NCBI GenBank assembly: GCA_039720395.1
Contig: CM077829.1
Coordinates: 26,125,842 to 26,189,841, forward strand
Length of the DNA: 64,000 nucleotides
From: Liquidambar formosana
Taxonomy: Eukaryota; Streptophyta; Magnoliopsida; Saxifragales; Altingiaceae
Reading direction: 5' to 3'
The notes under the pieces are model-generated. The model saw only the letters and a list, made by a program, of their open reading frames with translations. It made no database searches and had not been told where the DNA came from. Positions within the stretch are counted from its first letter, which is position 1, and every line of letters starts with the position of its first letter. The position numbers were made by a program, and so were the translations under genes. Below are positions 11,860 through 21,749 of this stretch, one piece after another.

Positions 11860-12206
11860 TACCTGTGTGAATGATAGGTTTAACTTAACTAGGGAAGAGT
11901 ATTCCAAGAAACTATAATGTGAGGAGTATGTACCCAAGAGGCAAAATGATTGGAACTTGCTTATGAAGCAATAGACAAGGAGTTGTCTTCTTATTGTGGG
12001 TTAGAAGTCAAGAAACTATAATGTGAGGCTTCTAGGTCACAGTAGGACCCCAATCCCCATTAGGAATGAGATTCCTGAATTCCATTAGAGGGTCTATTGA
12101 ATTTGATAAAATAGTGGGAGGTACCATATGATTAAAGACCCGATCATTATGGATTAAAAATGAAATCTAATTATCTATTTTATTTTTTTATATGTAGTTC
12201 ATAGAA

Positions 12207-13079
12207 ATGGCTCACCTCAACCCGTTATCCAAAATTTTGGACACCAACCGTTTAACTGGACCTAATTATCTTGATTGGCTAAGGAATTTGAAAATAGTTT
12301 TAAATTCCAAAAAGATTACCTACACACTTGATGGCCCACTTCCTAAGGCTCCTGCTGAGGCTGCAACTCAGCAAGAGAAAGACTCTTATTAGAAGCGCAT
12401 AGACGACGACCTAAAGGCAAAATGCTATATGATGGCATCCATAAGCCCTGAGCTTCAGAAGCAACATGAGTCCATGAGTAGTGCTCTCGACATCTTTCTC
12501 CACTTACAAGAGTTGTATGGGGAGCAAAGTAGGACAGCTAAATATAATATTGTCAAGGATCTATTCAAGGCAAGGATGAACGAGGGTTCATCCGTGACTG
12601 ATCACACCATAAAGATGATCAACCATATCAAGCAGCTTGAGAAGCTTAATGTGATCATTGAAGCTGATATGTGTTCAAACATTATTTTGCAGTCCCTTCC
12701 TAATTCATTTGGGCCATTCATTATGAATTTTGATATGAACAAGCTTGAGCCCATTCTCCCTGAGCGACACAATTTGCTCAAGATGACTGAGGAGACGATG
12801 AAGAAAGGGAAAGGTTCTTTGCTCGCATTTGATGGAGCTTCTACTTCCAAAGCCAAATCTAAGCCCAAGGGCAAAGGAAAAGGCAAGGGTAAGAGTACCC
12901 AAGGGAAGAAGAAGAACAACTTAAAGCCGAAGGGAAGCGTCAAGAAAGGTAATGCTAATAAGACCAAAGGAACTTGTTTTCACTACGGCAAGGATGGGCA
13001 CTGGAAACGTAACTGTCGGGAATATTTGGATACTCTAAAGAACCGACCTTCAGAAGGTATGGATCATACTCTAAACTAA
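12207..13079 (+). pseudogene. gag: copia gag (F), one stop and a damaged zinc knuckle
   Basis: Gag is the structural protein that coats the element's RNA in the virus-like particle. The start is ATGGCTCACCTC at 12207. The N-terminal half reads the typical copia gag LTGPNYLDWLRNLKIVL. An in-frame TAG at 12390-12392 follows DSY, after which the frame continues unchanged with KRIDDDLKAKCYMMAS through the retrotran_gag region (SALDIFLHLQELYG) and a Lys/Gly-rich linker. The zinc knuckle reads CFHYGKDGHWKRNC (about 12973-13014): the second Cys of CX2CX4HX4C is Tyr, consistent with one G-to-A change. The TAG likewise fits a Trp-to-stop G-to-A change. It is about 290 codons including the stop, normal for this family. 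Not functional as it stands. The frames on the minus strand here are shadows. Confidence 0.9.
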
Positions 13080-14439
13080 ATGTTATTTGCATAGAGCATG
13101 ATAGTTCTAAATTGAATGCTAATAAACCTAAGAGAATAAGATAGTGATGTATGTAGAGGTTTCTCTTACTTTACAACCTTTACCAATGATTCATTCTAGG
13201 TATGGGTGTGTATACTTAAAGAAGTACAAATCTAAATCATTTGAAAAGTTCAAAGAATTCAGATATGAAGTAGAGAAATAAACTAGTAAAAGTATCAAGC
13301 TCTTCGATTGGATCGAGGAGGCGAATATTTTACCGATAATCTTTCAGATCAAATTGTTCAAACAGACATTATATTACAATGGACACCTCTTAGAACACCA
13401 TAACTTAATGGTGTGTCAGAAAGGAAGAAGAGGACCTTATTGGATATGGTCAAATCCATGATAGGTTACACCATCCTAATAATATCCTTTTAAGGATATG
13501 CCCTAGAAACTGCCACGTATCTGTAAAACAGAGTTCAAACCAAGGTTGTCCTTTAGAACACATATAAAATATGGAAAGGGAAGCACCAAGCCTTAAGAAT
13601 GTTAAGGTATGGGGTTGCACTACATATGTAAAGACATATAATGCAACCAAATTGAAAATCAAGATAACTTAAATATAGGTTTGTGGATTATCCTATAGAG
13701 AGTTTAGGATACTAAGTCTATTATCCTGATGAACAAAAGGTGTTTTGTTTGTAAGTTTACAATCTTTCGTGAAAAAGACTTTATTCAAGAAGGAGGCAAC
13801 AACAGGAAAATAGAACTCAAAGAGTTGTCTAATGAGACACAAACCGACATTGATGCAGCCTCTGTCCTTGTTGAGACAGAACCCATTATTGTACCATAAT
13901 TGTACAAAGGGTTAGTGGGAGTGCAATCAATTTTCAATCCTAAAATATAAACGACGTTCTACTTATTAGGGAATGATGTAGAGGCGTTGTCAAAAGTGAA
14001 AAACTAGTTTTTCACAGAGTTTCTCCATAAAAGATTTAGAAGAAGCATTCTATATTCTAGAAATAGAGGTCTATAGAGATAGATCTTAAAGGATGCTAAG
14101 TCTCTTCCAATCGATGTATATAGACAAGATTTTGAAAGGGTTCAAAATGCATGATTTCAAGAGAAGTCCAATTCCTATCAGATATGAAATCAAGTTGTCT
14201 AAAAGCATATGCTAAGCTATGTACAAGACCAGATATCATTTTTGCTGTAAATGTTACGAGCGGATATCAGGTAGACCTAGGTAAGAAACCTTGGGAGGCA
14301 GTCAAGGCTATCCTTAAGTACTTGAGAAGAACTAAAGGACCTATGCCTTGTCTATGGAGAAAGAAACTTAGAAATGGTTAGTAGAACGGATTCATATTTT
14401 CAATCTGATGATGATGATAGGAGATCAACATAGAGGTAT
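13080..14439 (+). pseudogene. pol: copia pol (F) remnants: integrase, RT end and start of RNase H
   Basis: Scattered, frame-shifted pieces are in copia order. They are KKYKSKSFEKFKEF (about 13215) and the integrase-type RGPYWIW region (13430). A long stretch is reduced to fragments. Then come the RT C-terminal block LCTRPDIIFAVNVTSGYQ (about 14218-14270) with AVKAILKYLRRTKG after it, and the RNase H start FQSDDDDRRS (about 14397). The catalytic integrase and RT cores are missing or unrecognisable, so several deletions have occurred besides point mutations. RNase H continues at 32373 after element A. The frame at 14151-14381 is the RT end. Confidence 0.8.
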
Positions 14440-15029
14440 TGTCACACCCCATTTTTGCACCACCTTACTAGGGCTCATCATTTCATGCATGTTTTTGTTT
14501 TGTTTTTGAGTCTAGTCACTTGCATTAGTTTTCTAGAGTCACAAGGACAATGGATATGAATTTTGGTTCAAATTGGAGTTGATCTTGAGGGATAATAAGA
14601 GCTTTTGTGACTTGAGGGGCATAATCGTCTTTTAAGTCCCAAACTTTTCATTTGACCTTGGAATGATCTCCAAATTGTCAATTGGAGTTCATATGGATGC
14701 ATAAGAGGTATTTTTATTGTCAATTTGGTAAGTCAATGGCTCGGGATTAAAATGGCTCGATGTAGTTCAAGTTGGTTAATTGACCCTTCCTTGGGTTAGC
14801 TCTAATTGACTCACAATTACCAACCAAATCTTTTCAAATTGACTTTCATTAGTCATCATTTTACCCTCAAAAGTGTTTCATGAAGTTCAATTTTGATATG
14901 GCCTGATGATGAGTTTAGTGTGGTTATTTACGGATTATCCTTGAAGAATTAGTGCGAATCACAGCATGAGATTTTTGGTTAAAATGAAAAGAAAATTATT
15001 TTATTAAATTAGCCATTTTTATCATGACA

Positions 15030-15095
15030 CTAACACGTGTACGTATGTGATGAGTGTGTGTACGCACATACGATACATGTGCATGCGTGTTAGCG
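15030..15095. promoter_or_regulatory. U3 inverted repeat with G-box and alternating purine-pyrimidine run
   Basis: Arms TAACACG...TACGTATGTG and CACATACG...GCGTGTTA face each other around GAGTGTGTGTA. The left arm holds CACGTG, a plant bZIP/bHLH core site. The run GTGTGTGTACGCACATACG is of a type that can adopt Z-DNA. It is present in all LTR copies (30030, 40425, 50940, 57705), about 140 bp upstream of the TATA box. The promoter role is inferred from position. Confidence 0.55.
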
Positions 15096-15232
15096 GTCAG
15101 TCTCCCAATTTTTATAAAAGACAATTTCCTTTTCCAATTCAGATGAGAAGTCTTTTATCATTATAAAATACCTTTTGATTATTCTCCAAGGAAACCTAGT
15201 CCAGGAAGGAAAGGGAAACTCCAGATTTCAGC

Positions 15233-15240
15233 TATAAATA
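15233..15240 (+). promoter_or_regulatory. TATA box of element A 5' LTR
   Basis: TATAAATA in the context GCTATAAATACTCTC. The same site occurs in the 3' LTR (30233-30240), in solo LTR C (51139-51146), and on the minus strand in B (40271-40278 and 57561-57568). It marks the likely U3/R boundary about 30 bp downstream. Confidence 0.75.
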
Positions 15241-17370
15241 CTCTCTTAATGTCTTTAAACAAGGGGAGGAGAAGAGGGTTTGGAGGGAGTGAAATTCGTC
15301 ATAATTCAGCAGCAGATTTTCTGAAAACCAGCAGTCGTATTTTAATCATAACTTTTTCATCCGAAGTCAGACTTTGATGAAATTGGTCTTGTTAGAAAGA
15401 TAATTCAATTCTCTACAACTTTGTATTTCACAAGCTTTGTCCAAATCCAACGTTTTCATACCCAAAAACGCGATTGAAGTTGCTACTGCTGCAAAGTGAC
15501 GAAAATCACTTTTCTTTTCTCTTGTTCTCTTTTTGTTTTCTATTTCTTTTCAAAGTTGAGTGAGTTTTGATCTCTTTGCTGTGATACCACTTTGACAAAG
15601 AGGAGGATTCGTGTTGGTTTGATTCACTCTAAAGACCTGAGGAGCCACGAACAATTACAAACACAAGGGGAGCCACTTTATGCATTAATACTTGAGTGTT
15701 TAAGAGAGAATAAAAGAGAGAGACTTGAAGGAGAGCTGGAGTTCTTGCTGTAGCCTTGGAGAACATTGATTCAAGTCATCCATAAGAGCAAGAGGGAGTT
15801 CATACAGCAGCAAGGAAGGCCCTTCCTAAGGTATTCTCCTTCTCTATTCAAGCTTAAACTAGGTTTTCATATAGGATAGGCCTATTGCATGTTAAAGGTA
15901 ACTTTTTTATCATGTATTAACACTCTAGCTAGTTAATATACATGGAATATCTATTTTTTATCTACTGTTTAGCATGCTTTAGGGCTGTCCTTTAGGTTTT
16001 TAATGCATAGTTATGATTCTTGTGCTCCTGTTTGTCCTTGTGCTAGGATTAGTGTCATTGCATGTTAGAGTTAGGATTTTCATCATGTTATATTGCTTTA
16101 GTTAGTTAATATGCACGATATAATTTCTGTTTAGTTTGGTTTTTGCATGATTAGAGTATGTTTTGTATGTTTTTAAGCATATTTGTGAGTTTAGGGTTTT
16201 AGAGTCATTGTTTCGTGTTTGTTTTCATATAGCATGATAAAGTAGACTTTTTTATTGGTTTTTCTTCGTGTTTGCTGTATATGTTTTTCATATGGAGTAA
16301 ACATGATAGTTTTGCATGCATGTTAGTATGTTTTAGGGTTTTTATGCATGATATGGTTCTAGGAATATGTTAGGACTTATTATTGTTCGCTGTTTTTGCT
16401 ATTGGCATGCTTAGTGGATGATTTTAGGTCATAATACTATTCTGTCCAGATTTGCATGTTAGTGTTTTCGCTGGTTTTGAGCACTTGTAAGGGTGCAAAT
16501 AGGTGTGGTATTTGTCCTATGGCAAATAGGGCTGCTTATGTCTGAAATAGCTAATGTTTGGAGTAATTGCGCTCAGGTAAGTGGGTGTGAAGGTGCCCCA
16601 ATTCACCTTTCTTCCTTATCCCTTCTCTTCTCCCTATTTAGGGTTAATTTTTAATATGATCCTATGGTTTAATTAGAGGTTTCCTTAACCAACAAAATTC
16701 TGGTTTTTATTAAAGTTTCCATTTTGTGGATTTCTTTCCTAAAATCAAACTTTCTATCATATTCAACTCTTTTGATCAAATAAGGAAACCTAGGGTTTTA
16801 ACCATAGGTTTATATTAGGTCTTAACCCTAATTCTAATCGAACTACGTGGACTTTGATCCATGTATTTCGTTGCATGGTACGTAGGTGCTCTTCGTGAGG
16901 CTCAAGTCCGTTCTAGGATCCAAGCATCCTAGGTTTATTTTTGTTTTGTTTTCTTTTTCTTCATTTTCTGTTTTTTTTGCTTATTATGCATGGATGGATG
17001 GATGAAATATATGATATGCATGCAATTCTTGTGATGATATACTTGCTGATTTTTGTATGGGAAAGATCTTAATTTAGCCCAAATGAACTGAGAGACCGAA
17101 AGGGTGACATGGGTGCCTATAGGCTTTGCCTAGAACCTTCCCATGTCATAACTTAGCCTCCGAATCCCCGATTTCTTTGGTTTCCAAAAGACTATTTTTG
17201 CCTTTCCTTTTTAAACATGGAGTCATTCTTTTGTCTTCTTAAAACAAAATTGGTTTTTAGGGTTTTCCTTGTTTCCTTTAAAAAATAAGGTGGCGACTCC
17301 TTTTCCTTTTTCTTTTTCAAATCCATTTTCTTTCAATCCCTTGTGGGCCCAATTTCCGAGGTTCACAGTT

Positions 17371-17388
17371 TGGCGACTCCATTGGGGA
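17371..17388 (+). other. Primer-binding site of element A
   Basis: TGGCGACTCCATTGGGGA starts three bases after the LTR. Its complement ends in CCA like a mature tRNA. Element B has the same site with one difference (C for T). Ogre-type relatives are reported to use tRNA-Arg; I cannot verify the tRNA from the sequence alone. Confidence 0.8.
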
Positions 17389-18243
17389 TTTGTGGGCTAG
17401 ACTCTATAAAGTTTAAATGGGCTAGGTTAATTTCTTATGTTTAATTAAAATCAATCACATTGCATCTGCTTGATTGTGTGCTTTTATTTATTGCATTGTG
17501 TGCGCAAACTCTTGCATGTTAGGATCGATGTCCCTCGATGTATCCTTGCCAACGATCGGCCTAGTCTCAACCTTGGTTTTCCTGATTCCATGTGTTGGGG
17601 CGAAAGCTATCAACCTCTCTTGCCTAGTACCCTTGGGCTTGCCCTTGGGTATATTAAATGAGTTAATCACGTACTGCTGGACCCACGCGGCGTTCCTGAT
17701 GCCACATGTGGTTAGGTATAAGGATTGCTCAAGCAAGTGAAGGACCCTAGCCTACCCTTATCATTAGTCCATATAGACAGACTTGTAGGACACTACGGTC
17801 TCACCTTTATGCACCCACAATTGTTTGTAATGATGCTATGCCGTGTTTGTGGTGTGAGGCTTTATATCTTATGCCCTTAATATAGACCTTTAAACCCTAG
17901 CCTTCGTTAAGGCCATGGGTTAGGAGGAATAAATTAAGGAAATAGGATGTAAAGCTATGTTTGTGATGTGCTAGTCCTAGGGGATTAATTAAACCTAATT
18001 GAAGGACTCTATGCCCTATTCTTTAAAACATACCCTTAATCCATGACCCCTGTAAAGGTAATTGGATAAAAGGAATGAATTAATTGAACATGGTGTAGAG
18101 ACCGAATTCATTAAGGAAAATATGGAGGTTTAGGACAGATCCTTAGGCTAAAGGTTAAAACTTTTCTATCCATAGACGTGCTGGCTTGGATCCGCAATCC
18201 ACAAGGGCGTCTAGTGAGTGTTGAGTCTACCCATCAGACAGAC
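17389..18243 (+). other. Element A untranslated leader
   Basis: 855 bp between primer site and gag, conserved in B (54702-55556). It has open frames of 60-90 codons on both strands (17474-17740 plus, 17488-17736 minus). The plus one lacks an ATG near its start and neither resembles a known protein. There is no Ogre-style extra ORF of several hundred codons upstream of gag. Confidence 0.65.
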
Positions 18244-21200
18244 ATGGCCGACGAAAGAACTAGTGAGGGGCACTTTGACCTTGAGGCTTGCCTGAAAGCC
18301 ATCATGGCCAAGCTTGACCATACCGCCGAGACATCCGATACCGCATTGAAAATGGCTCAAGAGAACCAACAGAAGATGGCGGATCTTGAACAAAATGGCT
18401 CTAAGGCCCATTCCTCGGGTATACCTCATGGGGCTGGCACCGAAGAGGGACCTCAATCCAATGAGAACACCAAGACAAGGGGGGAAAGTAGCTCGAAACC
18501 TGAGGTCACCAACCTAGAAGGGGAAGCCAAGGGGAAAGGTACTAGCAGTGATTCCGTGTTAGCTAGCAAGGTAGAAGCTTTGGAGAGAACCATAAAAGGG
18601 ATTCGCAGGGCTGATGACATGGTCGATGTGCGGACTCTATCCCTGTTTCCAACGGCTCGTATTCCACTACAATTCAAGATGCCGGAGTTAGAAAAGTTCG
18701 ATAGGACGGGTTGCCCTAAGACTCATTTGAAGATGTACGTGCGAGCTATGCACCCTCGAGGGGCTACTGACGAGCTTTTAGCTCAAATGTTCCATGAAAC
18801 CTTGGCCACTTCTGCTTTGAAATGGTTCTTATCCTTGGATGAGAATAGAACCCGGACTTGGGAAGACATATGCAATGAGTTTTTAGAGCACTACAAGTAT
18901 AACACAGAGGTGGATGTTACTCGAAGGGACCTAGAAACTACCAAGCAAGGGGCTCATGAAACTTTCTCCGCTTACATTACAAGGTGGAGACAAAAGGCGT
19001 CGAGAATGACGGATAGGCCGAATGAGGAGGACCAAATTTAGTTAGTGGTTAAGAACCTGCTGCCCGTGTATCACAAGCACCTATTTGCCCACTATTTCCC
19101 AAATTTCAAAGCTCTCATTGGGGCTGGCACGCAGGTTGAAGATGCTATCAATGATGGGACAATCAAGACTGAGGAAGTGAGGAGTCGCAAGACAAACTTT
19201 ACTGGGAAGAACAATGCCGAGGTCAACACCATAACTCAACCAATCCAACCCTTTTCTCTCAATGATGTCAACCCACCTCGCCAATTCACTGACCTATTCA
19301 TGCCACTCGAAAGAGTCCTTGAAAAGCTCATAAGTCGTGACCTATTGAAGCCACTCGACCCAAGACCTCCACCAAATCCCTTACCCAAGAGCTACAATGA
19401 GAATGAGTACTGCAAGTACCACCAATCCAAAGGCCATGCCACCAATCGCTGTATTCGCCTTCGCCACCAAGTCCAAGACCTCATTGACAAGCAAGTCATT
19501 TCACCACCAACCCGTCCAAATGTCACTCGTAATCCTCTCCCATCACACAACAACACACCCCCACCTAACACCATAAATGCCATTGGGGTTGAATCCTCTC
19601 GCCCTCGCCATCCCATAAGACAATACACTCCGCTCCCCATGACCTTAACCCGTCTCTTCACCATTTGCTGCAATAACAGCCTTATCATGCCACTTCCACC
19701 AAAGCCAAGACCATCAACCCCTCACCAATATTGCCAATACCATCATGCACCCGGCCATGACACCGAGGCTTGTTCTATACTAAAGAAGATCATCCAAGAC
19801 CTCATTGACCAAAAGGTTTTGTTGTTGCCAAAGAAATCTATCCAACAAGAGCTGAAAGAAAGATATGAAGCAGGGGATCCTTAGGTTGGCCTATTAGGTG
19901 AAGCGTCGGGGGAATATGATTACTATGTGCTGTACTCAAGCCCAAGTCCAATATCAGATGAGCCGATAGTCCCTTCAGGTTGGGATGACTTGCCGACAGA
20001 GATGGAGAGCATCGACATGATAGAATGGGATGACTTGATGAATGACTCCGAGGAAGTCCATGACATATAGGCTAGCGATGATGAGTTGGACCATATAACC
20101 AGAGGGGGTCGCCATTTCAAGCCTCCCCACCTAGAATCTGAGAATCCGTTGGAAGATTTGGAAGGACAGAGGCGTCCTAGCTTGCAAGAAGAAGAGGATG
20201 AAGTGCTTAGGCAGCTGAAGAAGACCAATGCCAACATTACTATTTGGGGCTTGCTCATGGCCTCGCATAAGCACAGACAGACCGTGTTGAAACTGTTGAA
20301 TCAGATACAAGTGCCTGTTGACACATCCCCCGAGGGATTGGTACATTTGGTGAATCCAACTCCCAAGAACTCAACCATCGTGTTCACCGATGTAGACCTA
20401 TCTAAAAGCGGGCCGAGCCATTCTCAAGCTCTCTATGTGACCGTTGACACTATGGGGAAGAGGGTTCCCACCGTTCTTATCGACAATGGGTCCGCATTGA
20501 ATGTATGTCCTCTCCGAACTGCCACTGTTTTGGGTTTGGGACCCACTGATTTCACGCCATCTGGGCAGACCGTAAGAGCTTATGACAACACCCGCCGAGA
20601 AGTAATAGGGGTAGTTACTTTGCCTCTTATCATGGGACCCACTGAATTTAGGGTGGAATTCCAAGTGTTGGATGTGCTGTCATGTTTCAACTTGCTGTTG
20701 GGCCGACCTTGGATCCATCCTGCTGGGGCTGTGCCATCTTCACTCCATCAAAAGGTGAATTTTCCTTATGAAGGAGCCATAGTAACGCTTCAAGGGGACT
20801 ATAAATTGAAACTGGCAGGTGTGCCTATATGTGAGATACAACCCGAATCAGCAGCGATACCGCTATCTGGGTTTGACTATGTCCAATGCATTGAGAAAGA
20901 GCTCGAAAAGGGTGAATTAATACCCTTGGACTTTTGCCCCCATGGCAACTTGCATGTTGGTGAAATCATGAGAAGGATGAGTTTCTTCCCAGGCATGGGG
21001 CTAGGGCATCGCCAACAAGGGATCCCTACGTCTATTCAAAGCCGTGTCACCTCATATACTTTTGGGTTAGGATATGAGCCCTCCAAAAATGATTATGCGG
21101 AAATGCTGAAGAGGAACAAAGAGAAAGTAAGAGCCAAAGCCGAGGGAAGGGTGCCAGACCTGAAGATCTCGCCATATCGACCTACTTTGAATGGTTACTT

Positions 21201-21582
21201 CGTCAAAGAAGGGGATGATTTTCTATATTGCGGGTTTCCAGAGCCCACCTTTGACCAAGCTACCAAGATCCGAGTTCCGGGTTTTGAAATCTTCTTCACC
21301 GAATGGTATCCAATCACAGCTGAAATGGTGGATGATGATGCCATCAATGATGAGTTCTGGGAAAAGAAAGAGGAGGACTGGGCAGAGAACCTTGATGCAG
21401 GGGCTATGACTGAAATGTTCCAAGACATGATCCTCATCATGGAAGACTCGACCATTGAAGAACTCCAGGGTTCGTCCATTAGCCATGCTACCTTGCCACT
21501 CCTGAATTGGTACCTTGAATGTGGTGTCGTTGCGGAGATCCATGAAGAAGAAGACCTTGGCCTACCTGATAGCAGCTTGTAG
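18244..21582 (+). pseudogene. gag-pro: gag-protease of element A, three premature stops
   Basis: Encodes the capsid/nucleocapsid precursor and the aspartic protease. I take the ATG at 18244 (MADERTSEG); the open frame extends 66 bases upstream without an ATG. The Gag core spans about 18640-19150 (MPELEKFDRTGCPKTHLKMY, LKWFLSL). Two zinc-knuckle-like motifs of the pattern C-X3-H-X4-H-X4-C lie near 19408 and 19732, each followed by a LID(K/Q)(Q/K)V helix. The retropepsin motif VLIDNGSALNV is near 20475. A G-patch-like FFPGMGLGHRQQGI is near 20980. In-frame stops at 19039, 19882 (both CAG to TAG compared with B) and 20068 (TGG to TAG) break it. The last stop, TAG 21580-21582, is shared with B and lies just inside a probable intron. 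Confidence 0.9.
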
Positions 21583-21749
21583 GTGTCTTAGTTTAGTAAT
21601 ATTTCCCTAATTCAATAAGATGTATCTACTTTACTCATTTTGTGGAGTCATAGTATTGATACAGATTTGTTTGTTTTCCTTCTTTCTTTTGTGTGTCATT
21701 CCCATTATTCCTAGTCAATAAAGTGTGCTTTCTTTCTCTATATATGCAG
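21579..21749 (+). other. Probable intron between gag-protease and pol
   Basis: Donor GTAGGTGTC at 21579 and acceptor TATATATGCAG ending at 21749, preceded by a T/C-rich tract. Removing these 171 bases deletes the gag-pro stop codon and joins the upstream frame to the pol frame without a shift (codon TT + T). B has identical sites and length (48629-48799, minus). Ogre elements of the same lineage are known to splice an intron in this position. Splicing here is inferred from sequence. Confidence 0.75.

Larger units (their letters stand above)
11860..14439 (+). mobile_element. Ty1/copia element F, fragment 1 (leader, gag, decayed pol)
   Basis: This is the left part of a copia element whose remainder lies at 32368-33001, 37327-38284 and 58362-58842. 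The 5' LTR and primer site are absent; the element begins at 11860 next to LTR fragment E. The 347 bp leader to the gag start contains the block AAACTATAATGTGAGG twice (about 11912 and 12012). 14435-14439 (GGTAT) is the left target duplication of element A. Confidence 0.85.
14440..17367 (+). repeat. Element A 5' LTR
   Basis: Bounded by TG/CA. It contains a G-box core CACGTG in an alternating purine-pyrimidine inverted repeat (15030-15095), a TATA box (15233-15240), and a long AT-rich R/U5. It includes a 147 bp segment (15669-15815, between two CAAGG repeats) that is absent from element B's LTRs. Confidence 0.95.

Noticed and set aside
12602..12967. Minus-strand frames opposite copia gag
   Set aside because: Shadows of the Lys/Gly-rich gag coding strand; no start context or homology.
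17474..17740. A conserved 88-codon hydrophobic frame in the leader of both Tat elements
   Set aside because: It has no ATG near its start (the frame opens with TTG), overlaps an equally open minus-strand frame, and its conservation is explained by the recent common origin of A and B.
18178..18243. A gag start at 18178
   Set aside because: The codon there is GTG. The first in-frame ATG is 18244, which gives a sensible Gag N-terminus in both copies.
20131..20664. Minus-strand frames opposite gag-protease and pol (also 48835-49183, 53472-53768 and similar)
   Set aside because: They mirror codon usage of the sense frame, overlap one another and lack domains. Only the antisense frame at 25458-26747 and 43660-44961 lies outside gag-pol and has its own promoter signals.
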